In this document: one piece after another, positions 5,957-13,116 of the stretch
Layout: each line of letters opens with the position of its first letter
How positions within the stretch are numbered: position 1 is the first letter of the stretch
Source of the DNA: UBA3206 sp963623875
GTDB lineage: Bacteria > Bacillota_I > Bacilli_A > Acholeplasmatales > Anaeroplasmataceae
Direction: 5' to 3'
DNA length: 18,651 nucleotides
Assembly (NCBI GenBank): GCA_963623875.1
Contig: CAVFNL010000039.1
Span: 1 to 18,651, forward strand
Position numbers and translations under genes: made by a program
Notes under the pieces: model-generated
What the model was told of the DNA's origin: nothing
What the model saw: the letters and a program-made list of their open reading frames with translations, nothing else
The model's database searches: none

Positions 5957-7315
5957 ATGTATACAAATAATGAAATAATGGAAACCATAAAGATGATTCA
6001 AGAGGAGAACCTAGATGTAAGAACTATTACAATGGGTATTTCTTTGCTTGATTGTATGGATTCTGATATAGATAAATCATGTAAGAAAGTTTATGATAAA
6101 ATTTATAGATGCGCTAAAGATTTAGTTAAAACAGGAGAATCAATTTCTAAGAAATTTGGTATTCCTATTGTGAATAAAAGAATATCTGTTACACCAATAT
6201 CTATGCTTGTAGGTGTTTCAGGAGGAGATCCTGTTAAATATGCTAAAACATTAGATAAGGTTGCTCATGATATTGGGGTTAATTTTGTTGGTGGATATAG
6301 TGCATTAGTTCAAAAAGGATTTGCGCCTGGAGAAAGAGAATTAATTGATTCGATTCCAAGAGCACTTGCTGAAACTGAGCTTGTATGTTCTTCTGTAAAC
6401 ATTGGATCTACAAGAGCTGGTATCAATCTTGATGCAGTAAAAATAATGGGTGAAAAAGTTAAAGAAGCTGCAGAACTTACAAAAGATAGACAATGTATTG
6501 GGGCTGCAAAACTTGTAGTATTCTGTAATGCTGTAGAGGATAACCCATTTATGGCAGGAGCGTTTCATGGTGTAGGTGAAGCTGATGTTGTAATAAACGT
6601 TGGTGTATCAGGACCAGGTGTTGTAAGAGCCGCAATTGCTAAAGCGCCTAAAGACGCATCTATTGCAGAAATTGCTGATATTATTAAGAAGACAGCATTC
6701 AAGGTTACTCGTATGGGACAACTTGTAGGTGTAGAAGCTTCTAAGATGTTAGGAGTACCATTTGGAATTGTTGACTTATCATTAGCTCCAACTCCAGCAG
6801 TAGGAGATTCTGTAGCACATATTTTAGAAGAAATCGGTCTTGATCAATGTGGAGCATGTGGAACTACTGCATGTCTTGCGATGTTAAATGATGCGGTTAA
6901 AAAAGGTGGAGTTATGGCTTCATCTAGAGTAGGTGGATTAAGTGGAGCATTCATTCCAGTATCTGAAGATGCAGGTATGATTGCGGCAGCTGAATCAGGA
7001 GCATTAAAGATCGAAAAACTAGAAGCTATGACAGCTGTATGTTCAGTAGGACTTGATATGATTATCATTCCAGGAGATACAACAGCATCTCAAATTTCGG
7101 GAATAATTGCGGATGAAGCTGCAATTGGTATGGTAAATTCAAAAACTACTGCAGTACGTGTTATTCCAGCAATTGGAAAGAAAGCAGGAGAAGTACTAGA
7201 CTTTGGTGGACTTTTAGGATATGGACCAATTATGCCTGTATCTAAAGTAGGAAATTCAGTCTTCATTAATAGAGGAGGACAAATTCCAGCACCTCTACAA
7301 AGTCTAAAGAATTAG
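5957..7315 (+). CDS. UPF0210 (DUF711) family protein
   Basis: The 452-residue protein matches UPF0210/DUF711 in length and sequence. It opens with EIMETIKMIQEENLDVRTIT and MGISLLDC, and has glycine-rich blocks such as GVGEADVVINVGVSGPGVV and a conserved cysteine segment GACGTTACLAM near residue 297. The family is soluble and has been compared in fold with pyruvate formate-lyase-like barrels, but its reaction is not known. AGAGG lies ten bases before the ATG. It is co-transcribed with the ACT-domain gene in front and a small membrane gene one base behind. The G+C of this gene is visibly higher than its neighbours, as expected for a conserved, well-expressed protein. Confidence 0.93.
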   Translation: MYTNNEIMETIKMIQEENLDVRTITMGISLLDCMDSDIDKSCKKVYDKIYRCAKDLVKTGESISKKFGIPIVNKRISVTPISMLVGVSGGDPVKYAKTLDKVAHDIGVNFVGGYSALVQKGFAPGERELIDSIPRALAETELVCSSVNIGSTRAGINLDAVKIMGEKVKEAAELTKDRQCIGAAKLVVFCNAVEDNPFMAGAFHGVGEADVVINVGVSGPGVVRAAIAKAPKDASIAEIADIIKKTAFKVTRMGQLVGVEASKMLGVPFGIVDLSLAPTPAVGDSVAHILEEIGLDQCGACGTTACLAMLNDAVKKGGVMASSRVGGLSGAFIPVSEDAGMIAAAESGALKIEKLEAMTAVCSVGLDMIIIPGDTTASQISGIIADEAAIGMVNSKTTAVRVIPAIGKKAGEVLDFGGLLGYGPIMPVSKVGNSVFINRGGQIPAPLQSLKN

Positions 7316-7316
7316 T

Positions 7317-7664
7317 ATGCTTTTAATTGTTAAAATAGGACTACTTATCGCAGCAATTTTACTCTTCATATCATCAATACTTGTCTTATTTTTTAAGAAA
7401 GATTATTTGATGATATCATATAAGGATAATTTAAAGGAAGGATTATTATCTAAGAATCTAATTAAATTTATAGGACTTGTTACAATGATATTTAGTATTG
7501 CATATATTGTTGTAATTTTGATATCCATAATAATAAAAATGGAAACAGATGAATTTTTAATTGCATTCTTGACTGTAACAATGGCATTCCTCTTTGTAAT
7601 GGCTATTACAATGATAATAAGATCAATGTTTGCAAAAAATAATAATACTGTTGAAAAAGAATAG
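7317..7664 (+). CDS. Small three-helix membrane protein
   Basis: The protein has 115 residues and about three membrane helices (4-26, 50-73, 79-103). A polar loop (KKDYLMISYKDNLKEGLLSKNLIK) separates the first two and a charged tail (KNNNTVEKE) ends it. The layout faintly resembles DUF3784-type proteins, but I am not confident of a family. The ATG follows the UPF0210 stop by one base and has no good Shine-Dalgarno, so translation is probably coupled. It is the last gene of the ACT/UPF0210 operon. I saw no clear terminator between it and the T-box leader, so some read-through into serS is possible. Confidence 0.7.
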   Translation: MLLIVKIGLLIAAILLFISSILVLFFKKDYLMISYKDNLKEGLLSKNLIKFIGLVTMIFSIAYIVVILISIIIKMETDEFLIAFLTVTMAFLFVMAITMIIRSMFAKNNNTVEKE

Positions 7665-7676
7665 TAACAAATAATA

Positions 7677-7835
7677 ACTAATATAGAGAACCTATGTGTG
7701 GTGGAAATAGGTATAGTTATGTTTGCGAATCTACTTTGGAGGTATACGTTAGACCTTGCGTATAAGGTAAGAGATTATAAAAGGTGGCACCACGATATAT
7801 TCGTCCTTTGTTTTTTACAAGGGGCGTTTTTATTT
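7677..7835 (+). promoter_or_regulatory. T-box leader controlling serS
   Basis: The conserved T-box sequence AGGTGGCACCACG is at 7782-7794. A terminator hairpin follows: 7802-7811 pairs with 7817-7826 (10 bp, G-U pairs allowed) and runs into TTTTTATTT. The competing antiterminator can form from AAAGG (7780-7784) and CCTTT (7805-7809). Stem III is TATACG (7743-7748) with CGTATA (7759-7764). Stem I seems short, with an apical hairpin 7690-7695/7707-7712. The likely specifier is UCU (7730-7732) in GAAUCUAC, a serine codon followed by A. Uncharged tRNA-Ser should favour the antiterminator and raise serS expression. Confidence 0.9.
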
Positions 7836-7852
7836 AAAAAAGGAGAAATAAT

Positions 7853-9142
7853 ATGTTAGACATTAAATTTTTAAGAGAAAATAGTGAATTAGTAAAAGAA
7901 AATATTAAGAAAAAATTCCAAGATGAAAAACTTCCTCTTGTTGATGAAGTTATCGCATTGGATAAGAAAATTAGAGAATTATCGACTGAAGCTGATACAT
8001 TAAGAGCTTCAAGAAATTCACTTAGCCAAGAAATCGGAAAATATATGAAGGCTAAGGAAATAGATAAAGCTAATGAAATTAAAGAAACAGTATCAAAGAA
8101 TAACGCAAGAATTGCAGAAATTGATACAGAAGTTGAACCTTTAAGAGAAGAATTATTGAAGAAGATGATGGTTATTCCAAACATAATCGATGCGTCAGTT
8201 CCAATTGGTGAGGATGATAGTCATAACGTTGAAAATGAGAAATTTGGTGAACCAATAGTACCATCATATGAAATACCTCATCATGCTGACATTATAGCCG
8301 CATTAAACGGAATTGATAAGGATGCAGCCGGAAGAACTTCAGGAAATGGTTTCTACTACTTAATTGGTGATGTTGCACGCCTTCATTCAGCTATGTTAAG
8401 CTACGCAAGAGACTTTATGATTAATAAGGGATTTACATACTGCATACCACCATTTATGATTCGTTCAGATGTTGTTAATGGTGTAATGTCATTTGCCGAA
8501 ATGGAAAATATGATGTATAAGATTGAAGGAGAAGATTTATATTTAATTGGAACTTCTGAACATTCAATGATTGGAAGATTTAAAGATCAAATCGTTAAAG
8601 AACAAGAACTTCCTATCACGCTTACTTCATATAGCCCATGTTTCCGTAAAGAAGTAGGTTCTCATGGTATTGAAGAAAGAGGAGTGTATAGAGTACATCA
8701 ATTTGAAAAACAAGAAATGATCGTTCTATGTAAACCTGAAGAATCAATGGATTGGTATAACAAGATGTGGCAATATACAGTTGAATTCTTCCGTTCACTA
8801 GATGTACCAGTACGTACACTTGAATGTTGCTCAGGGGACTTAGCAGACCTTAAGGTTAAGTCATGTGATGTAGAAGCTTGGTCACCAAGACAAAAGAAAT
8901 ATTTTGAAGTTGGTTCATGTTCAACTCTAGGAGATGCACAAGCACGTAGACTTAAGATTAGAACAAAGGGTGAAAATGGTACATATTTGGTACATACTCT
9001 AAATAATACAGTTTTAGCTTCTCCACGTGGATTAATTGCGGTATTAGAGAACAATTACAATGAAGATGGTTCAATATCATTACCAGAAGCGATTAGACCA
9101 TATATGGGTGGAATGACTAAGATAGAAAAGAAAACTAAATAA
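7853..9142 (+). CDS. serS: Seryl-tRNA synthetase
   Basis: The enzyme attaches serine to tRNA-Ser (and tRNA-Sec where present). Its 429 residues have the class II SerRS layout. The N-terminal tRNA-binding coiled coil covers about 1-105 (MLDIKFLREN, then helices rich in K/E). The catalytic core has motif 2 (YSPCFRKEVGSHGIEERG) near 258-275 and motif 3 (TLNNTVLASPRGLIAVLEN) near 380-400, ending IRPYMGG. The motif 2 and 3 wording differs from the common bacterial form (FRSEAGSAGRDTRG; TLNGSGLAVGRT) and resembles a type I associate with euryarchaea and some Bacillota. AGGAGA precedes the ATG. The gene is controlled by the T-box leader just upstream and ends at a strong terminator. Confidence 0.97.
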   Translation: MLDIKFLRENSELVKENIKKKFQDEKLPLVDEVIALDKKIRELSTEADTLRASRNSLSQEIGKYMKAKEIDKANEIKETVSKNNARIAEIDTEVEPLREELLKKMMVIPNIIDASVPIGEDDSHNVENEKFGEPIVPSYEIPHHADIIAALNGIDKDAAGRTSGNGFYYLIGDVARLHSAMLSYARDFMINKGFTYCIPPFMIRSDVVNGVMSFAEMENMMYKIEGEDLYLIGTSEHSMIGRFKDQIVKEQELPITLTSYSPCFRKEVGSHGIEERGVYRVHQFEKQEMIVLCKPEESMDWYNKMWQYTVEFFRSLDVPVRTLECCSGDLADLKVKSCDVEAWSPRQKKYFEVGSCSTLGDAQARRLKIRTKGENGTYLVHTLNNTVLASPRGLIAVLENNYNEDGSISLPEAIRPYMGGMTKIEKKTK

Positions 9143-9149
9143 TATTATA

Positions 9150-9180
9150 AAGGCCCTTCTATATGAGGGCCCTTTTCTTT
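9150..9180 (+). terminator. serS terminator
   Basis: GGCCCT (9152-9157) pairs with AGGGCC (9166-9171) around TCTATATG, with flanking A/T pairs past one bulged C. CCTTTTCTTTTT follows. Confidence 0.85.
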
Positions 9181-9380
9181 TTGATGCATAGAGGTACAAA
9201 AAAAGTACGTAATTAGGATTGTTATGGTGCATCACGAACTATCGTAGCTAAAAATGCAAGATATACCTAAATTAAAATCAGAATAACTGGTACATGAATG
9301 GGACAAACATTCCTTTAATATTTGATTGATATTTTTATATTTTCACATAATTTATTTATATTTTATATATAATTATTTGT
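9181..9380. other. Non-coding stretch, no gene seen
   Basis: I find no credible coding region in either strand. There are short complementary pieces (GATGCA near 9183 with TGCATC near 9227, and GTAC-A7-GTAC between them) and a small GAATG...CATTC hairpin near 9296-9312. The last 80 bases are extremely A+T-rich and lead into the promoter of the RNA candidate at 9393. Confidence 0.5.
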
Positions 9381-9392
9381 TAAAATACTATT

Positions 9393-9555
9393 GTCTAAAG
9401 GAATAAAGTATTAATTTAGATGGAAGGAGCGTACGCTGGCTTAGCACAATATATTTCATACTTTAACTCTCTTAATAAACATTTTAAGCTAAGCCTAGCA
9501 AAAAAATTTCATTTTTCTTTTCTGAAACAAGTACACCTTTTGTTACTTGTTTTTT
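9393..9555 (+). ncRNA. Candidate structured small RNA with interleaved helices and terminator
   Basis: No gene is evident here, but a transcription unit can be traced. An extended -10 (TGTTAAAAT, 9378-9386) predicts a start near 9393. The body holds TAAAGTAT (9404-9411), which pairs with ATACTTTA (9458-9465), and GCTGGCTTAGC (9435-9445), which pairs with GCTAAGCCTAGC (9488-9499, one bulge). The two helices interleave, giving either a pseudoknot or two exclusive states. TCTAAA (9395-9400) with TTTAGA (9415-9420) would place the first strand in a hairpin loop. The unit ends at a strong terminator: AAACAAGTA (9525-9533) with TACTTGTTT (9544-9552) and a T tract. The next gene is convergent, so this is not a leader for it. 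I do not recognise the RNA class. Confidence 0.5.
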
Positions 9556-9574
9556 CTTTTATAAAATATAAATA

Positions 9575-9617
9575 AAAAATATCCATTAAACCATTATTAT
9601 AGGTCATGGATATTTTT
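9575..9617. terminator. Hairpin between the RNA candidate and the convergent XRE gene
   Basis: AAAAATATCCAT (9575-9586) pairs perfectly with ATGGATATTTTT (9606-9617) around a 19-base loop. The minus strand, where the XRE gene ends at 9620, reads through the stem into T-rich sequence. The A/T ends let it work in both directions. Confidence 0.7.
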
Positions 9618-9619
9618 GT

Positions 9620-10207
9620 TCATCGCTTGATTTGTGACAATAATACAAGAGCTATTTGAATAGGAACACCAATTAAAAATAGCGGCCAGAAATTCTTTTC
9701 TATAAATATTAATGACACATAAATTGAAAGAAGAAGTCCCCACAATAATACAGTAAGAATTGGTAAATAAAATACTTTTTTACCCCATTTATAATTAAGA
9801 AAAGCTAATATTAAACAGTTGAAAGGTATAGCCCAAATAAAAATAGGCCAAAAATATATTTTATCCTCATCATACATATAATAACAAAAAATCATTATTG
9901 CCATAAACCATGCAACTGTAGACGCAAGTAAGGTGATAAGTATTTTGTTTCGTTTTTCATATTTAGGAATTATGTATTCTTTCTTTTCTTCGTAAGAACC
10001 TTCTTTTGTAAGGAAATCGAGAGTAACACCATAAAGACTGGATAATTGATATAATATTTCGATATCAGGTAAAGACTCTCCTTTCTCCCACTTTGATATG
10101 GCTTTATCAGAATATCCTAAAATGTTACCTAAATCTTGTTGCGTATATTTTTTTCTCTTTCTTAATGCTATTAAATTGTCTGCAATTGTTTTTTTTAATT
10201 CACTCAT
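9620..10207 (-). CDS. Membrane-anchored XRE-family regulator
   Basis: The 195-residue protein joins an N-terminal XRE helix-turn-helix (about 8-66) to a membrane domain of four helices (near 88-111, 117-138, 145-168, 173-193). The DNA-binding part includes LRKRKKYTQQDLGNILGYSD and KAISKWEKGESLPDIEIL. Such fusions occur in Bacillota and are thought to sense envelope state or partner membrane proteins; the signal here is unknown. The ATG at 10207 has no Shine-Dalgarno, and TATAAT ends only six bases upstream, so the message is probably leaderless. It stops with TGA, the only TGA stop I found in the window. Flanking genes are not obviously co-regulated. Confidence 0.9.
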   Translation of the reverse strand: MSELKKTIADNLIALRKRKKYTQQDLGNILGYSDKAISKWEKGESLPDIEILYQLSSLYGVTLDFLTKEGSYEEKKEYIIPKYEKRNKILITLLASTVAWFMAIMIFCYYMYDEDKIYFWPIFIWAIPFNCLILAFLNYKWGKKVFYLPILTVLLWGLLLSIYVSLIFIEKNFWPLFLIGVPIQIALVLLSQIKR

Positions 10208-10213
10208 AATGGT

Positions 10214-10222
10214 ATTATAACA
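10214..10222 (-). promoter_or_regulatory. Extended -10 promoter of the XRE gene
   Basis: On the minus strand TGTTATAAT ends six bases before the ATG at 10207. The predicted transcription start falls on or next to the A of the ATG. No good -35 is visible, which extended -10 promoters can tolerate. Confidence 0.65.
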
Positions 10223-10320
10223 TATAAAAAAATAAATTAAAGATTTAACTTAAGTTTGATTTAAAATGATGATTAAAATTTTACAAATATGTGTATTTAA
10301 AAAATACAAGTTAAAAATAA

Positions 10321-10403
10321 GGCTTAACAGAGCCGTTTTCTACTGCCAGTAGAATTCAAAAAAGTAGGTAGAATAATTTTAGAATACTCTTTATCTAGTA
10401 GAA
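10321..10403. promoter_or_regulatory. Inverted repeat and spaced TAGAA motifs upstream of the acyltransferase operon
   Basis: TTCTACTG-C-CAGTAGAA (10338-10354) is a perfect 17-base dyad. Further GTAGAA/TTAGAA copies lie at 10368, 10379 and 10398, about 10 or 20 bases apart and so roughly on one face of the helix. A small GGCT...AGCC hairpin precedes them (10321-10334). The cluster sits just upstream of the promoter at 10407-10435 and looks like a regulator binding array. No regulator can be named. Confidence 0.4.
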
Positions 10404-10406
10404 ACC

Positions 10407-10435
10407 TTTACTTTTTGATGATTTCTTAATAAAAT
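10407..10435 (+). promoter_or_regulatory. Promoter of the acyltransferase/glycosyltransferase operon
   Basis: TTTACT (10407-10412), a 17-bp spacer and TAAAAT (10430-10435) predict a start near 10442, at the GGAG ribosome site, so the leader is very short. Confidence 0.6.
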
Positions 10436-10454
10436 TTTTTTGGAGTTGAATGAT

Positions 10455-11240
10455 ATGCCCAAAAAAGTTATATATTATAAAGATGAACTTAATGATGAGT
10501 TTAGTGGAGATAATATAAAGGCTAAAGTTATTGATGAAAATTGGAGATATGTAGACGATAGACTACATAAAAAAATAACACATATCTTTTGGCTTAGAAT
10601 GGTGTTTGCGCCAATGTTTTATATTCATTCAAAAATTAAATATCATCATAAGATAATTGGGAAAAAGAAATTAAAACCATATAAAAAAGAAGGATTCTTT
10701 ATGTATGCTAACCATACGCATAATATATGTGACACTTATATTCCAACATTTGTAAATGGATATAAGGATGTATATATAATATGTAATCCAGAAAATGTTT
10801 CTATTAAAGTTATAGGCCCTATTACAAAATCTCTTGGAGCATTACCGCTTCCAAGCAATCTTGAAGCCACAAAGAACTTTAAGCAGGCCCTTGATTATTA
10901 TGTATCAAAGAAGAAATGCATAATGATATATCCTGAAGCACACATTTGGCCTTACTACACAAAAATAAGACCATTTAAAGATACATCATTTAGATATCCG
11001 CTAGAATATGGTGTTAAAACATTTTGTTTTACAAATGTTTATAAAAAAAGGAAGTTTAGAAAAACTCCTAAAATCATAACTTATGTTGATGGACCGTTTG
11101 AGGCTGATAAAACACTACCTAAATCTCTTGCAAGAAAAGATTTGAGGGATAGAGTATATAATCAAATGGTTTTAAGAAGTAAAGAGAATGATTATGAGTA
11201 TATACAATATATAAAGGTAGAGGACGAAAATAATGATTAA
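10455..11240 (+). CDS. PlsC-like acyltransferase (first copy)
   Basis: The 261-residue protein belongs to the LPLAT/AGPAT superfamily, whose members move an acyl chain onto lysophosphatidic acid or related lipids at the membrane. The active-site block is ANHTHNICD (His87, Asp93). This is H-x5-D rather than the textbook H-x4-D, a spacing I recall from some Bacillota members with NHTQ...D sequences. The later substrate block is IYPEAHIWPYY (158-168). A hydrophobic patch (FWLRMVFAPMFYI, 45-57) could bind the membrane. A TTG at 10440 is in frame, but GGAG at 10442-10445 points to the ATG at 10455. It overlaps the next GT8 gene by eight bases and opens the probable glycolipid operon. Confidence 0.85.
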   Translation: MPKKVIYYKDELNDEFSGDNIKAKVIDENWRYVDDRLHKKITHIFWLRMVFAPMFYIHSKIKYHHKIIGKKKLKPYKKEGFFMYANHTHNICDTYIPTFVNGYKDVYIICNPENVSIKVIGPITKSLGALPLPSNLEATKNFKQALDYYVSKKKCIMIYPEAHIWPYYTKIRPFKDTSFRYPLEYGVKTFCFTNVYKKRKFRKTPKIITYVDGPFEADKTLPKSLARKDLRDRVYNQMVLRSKENDYEYIQYIKVEDENND

Positions 11241-12075
11241 CATACTTTTTTGTGGAAACGACAAAGTATTTGATGGCATGATTACAACAATGTTATCAAT
11301 ATTTAAAAGAACAGAGACAAAAGAGGCATTTAATATTTATATCTATACAATGGATGTAAGTGATATAAAACCTCAATATAAGGCTTTATCTTTAGATATG
11401 GCATCTTACTTAGATTCTATAGCTAAAGGATATAATCCATTAAATAAAGTAACGGTAATAGATGTTCTAGATATCTACAATCGTGAGTTTAGAAATTCAC
11501 CTAACGAAAGTTGTTACTGCAGTCCTTATACACTACTTAGGCTTTTTGCGGACTTAGTTCCCAATATGCCAGACAAACTATTATATCTTGATGTAGATAT
11601 AATGTTTAATCGGGATATATTGAATTTATATAATATTGATGTAGAAGGTTATGAATATGCAGCCGCAAGAGATCACTATGGTAAATATTTAATTAATCCC
11701 AATTATATAAATGCAGGTGTATTACTTTTTAACTTAAAAATGATGAAGGAAACTAAAATATTAGAAAAAGCGCGTGAGCTTATTAGAAAGAAAAAACTAG
11801 TGTTTGCGGATCAGTCAGCATTAATAAGAAGTACAACAAAAAAGAAAATGTTACCACAAAAGTTTAATGATCAAAAATTCTTACATAAATCAACAATTGT
11901 AAGGCATTTTTCTAAAAGATTGTTTTACTTCCCTATACCAAAAACTAAAAATATAAAACAGTGGGATGTATCTAGTGTTCATAAGATATTCAAATATTAT
12001 GTATTTGATGATATCTTGTATGAATATATTTATTTGAAAAAAAGATTTGAAAAAGAGGTATTAAAAAATGATTAA
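11233..12075 (+). CDS. Glycosyltransferase family 8 protein (first copy)
   Basis: The 280-residue protein is a GT8 retaining glycosyltransferase, which transfers sugars from UDP donors. The start INILFCGNDKVFDGMITTMLS forms the nucleotide-binding strand and helix. The metal-binding DxD is in LYLDVDIMFN (Asp120, Asp122), and YINAGVLLFNL and FADQSALI are further GT8 blocks. It is short for the family: the C-terminal HY..KPW-type motif is replaced by VRHFSKRLFYFPIP. There is no membrane helix, but the basic C-terminus (YLKKRFEKEVLK) could bind lipid surfaces. It overlaps both neighbours by eight bases, so translation should be coupled. Acceptor unknown; a diacylglycerol-type lipid is plausible given the acyltransferases. 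Confidence 0.9.
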   Translation: MINILFCGNDKVFDGMITTMLSIFKRTETKEAFNIYIYTMDVSDIKPQYKALSLDMASYLDSIAKGYNPLNKVTVIDVLDIYNREFRNSPNESCYCSPYTLLRLFADLVPNMPDKLLYLDVDIMFNRDILNLYNIDVEGYEYAAARDHYGKYLINPNYINAGVLLFNLKMMKETKILEKARELIRKKKLVFADQSALIRSTTKKKMLPQKFNDQKFLHKSTIVRHFSKRLFYFPIPKTKNIKQWDVSSVHKIFKYYVFDDILYEYIYLKKRFEKEVLKND

Positions 12076-13078
12076 TAATGTAATTCCAGTATTCTTTGCG
12101 TGTGATGATCGTTTTGTTAAATTTACAATGGTTACAATTCGTTCGTTACTTGAAAATGCATCAAAAGATTATAAATATAATATTTATGTATTAAACACGA
12201 ATATAAGTAATGAGATGAAAGATGTAACAAAAACTATTGTTTCAAAATATGATAATGCAGAATTAGAATTTGTAGATGTTACATCATATCTTGATAGTAT
12301 TTCTGATAGATTGCCTATTAGAGATTATTATTCTAAAACTACATATTTTAGATTATTTATCGCAGAAATGTTTGAACAATATGATAAAGCAATTTATTTA
12401 GATTCAGATATGATTGTAAAAGGTGATATATCAGTACTTTGGAATAAAGATATAAAAGATAATCTTGTAGGAGCATCTCACGAACAAGCTATGGTTCAAA
12501 CAGATGTTTATGGTACATATGTTGAAAGAAATATAGGAATCAATAGAAATTGTTTCTTTAATGCAGGAATGCTTGTAATAAATTGTAAATTATGGAGAGA
12601 AGAAGCTGTTCTAGATCAATTTATTGATTTACTTCAAGTATATACATTCAGAGTTACTCAAGATGAAGATTACTTAAATGTTATATGTCAAAATAGGGTA
12701 TGTTTCGTTGGTGATGAATGGAATGTTGAAATATATGAAGACATTAAAGTAAAAGAAGAAGACGCATGTATTTATCATTATATTATGTGGGCTAAGCCAT
12801 GGCATTTTACTGGCGTTAGATATGAAAGCTATTTTTGGAAGTACGCAAAAATGACACCTTTATATAACGATATTAAAGATATATTAAATGCTTATACAAA
12901 TGAACAAAGAGAGAAAGATTTAGTTGCGGCTGAAAATTTATACAAGCTTGCGATAGAAGAAATACAAAGGCCTGATACTTTCCTGCTTTTAAAGCGAAAC
13001 GCAAGAATCCAGAAAGACTTAAAATTGTTAGAAAAATTAGAGTTTATGAAAAAGAAGGACGTTTCGCAGAAGATGTAG
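12068..13078 (+). CDS. Glycosyltransferase family 8 protein (second copy), possible frameshift fusion to acyltransferase
   Basis: The zero-frame product has 336 residues and clear GT8 features: IPVFFACDDRFVKFTMVTIRSLL at the N-terminus (18 of these are core), YLDSDMIVKGD with Asp112/Asp114, FNAGMLVINCKLW, QDEDYLNV, and IMWAKPWHFTG near 250-258 as C-terminal block. It is more canonical than the first copy. After residue 309 the zero-frame codons (TCG, CAG, GAC, ATG-TAG) are unlike the rest of the gene. The -1 frame there encodes a family-like N-terminus for the next acyltransferase. A TTTAAAG heptamer sits in register at 12988-12994. Two products are therefore possible: the 336-residue enzyme, and a fusion of about 591 residues with the acyltransferase. 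It overlaps the first GT8 gene by eight bases. Confidence 0.9.
   Translation: MINNVIPVFFACDDRFVKFTMVTIRSLLENASKDYKYNIYVLNTNISNEMKDVTKTIVSKYDNAELEFVDVTSYLDSISDRLPIRDYYSKTTYFRLFIAEMFEQYDKAIYLDSDMIVKGDISVLWNKDIKDNLVGASHEQAMVQTDVYGTYVERNIGINRNCFFNAGMLVINCKLWREEAVLDQFIDLLQVYTFRVTQDEDYLNVICQNRVCFVGDEWNVEIYEDIKVKEEDACIYHYIMWAKPWHFTGVRYESYFWKYAKMTPLYNDIKDILNAYTNEQREKDLVAAENLYKLAIEEIQRPDTFLLLKRNARIQKDLKLLEKLEFMKKKDVSQKM
12988..13067 (+). promoter_or_regulatory. Candidate -1 programmed frameshift site
   Basis: T-TTA-AAG (12988-12994) fits X-XXY-YYZ exactly in the GT8 frame. Slipping back one base moves ribosomes into the frame of the downstream acyltransferase, which is then open to 13842. GCGAAACG (12994-13001) can pair perfectly with CGTTTCGC (13060-13067), an eight-pair helix with a 58-base loop. 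It begins right at the heptamer, closer than the usual 5-9 base spacer, so its role as a stimulator is uncertain. Confidence 0.5.
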
Positions 13079-13116
13079 AAGATGATCCCAAAACAAGGCC
13101 TATAAAGCCTTTCGAA

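Noticed and set aside
6341..7068. Minus-strand open frames inside the UPF0210 gene
   Set aside because: They are mirror frames of a well-conserved coding region, with no ribosome sites or recognisable protein features.
8622..9054. Minus-strand open frames inside serS
   Set aside because: They lie inside conserved synthetase motifs in the opposite frame and have no start signals of their own.
9420..9574. A 51-codon open frame starting ATGGAAGGAGCG
   Set aside because: It has no ribosome site before its ATG, runs through the terminator hairpin at 9525-9552, and its sequence is better explained by the paired RNA helices.
10321..10334. GGCT-TAACAG-AGCC as a terminator
   Set aside because: The stem has only four pairs, the following T run is short, and no upstream plus-strand gene needs it; it is reported only as part of the regulatory cluster.
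12901..12995. TGA might encode tryptophan, which would extend the acyltransferase frame upstream
   Set aside because: Several TGA codons occur close together in that frame, the sequence between them does not look coding, the XRE gene ends naturally at TGA before a terminator, and TGG is used for Trp throughout.
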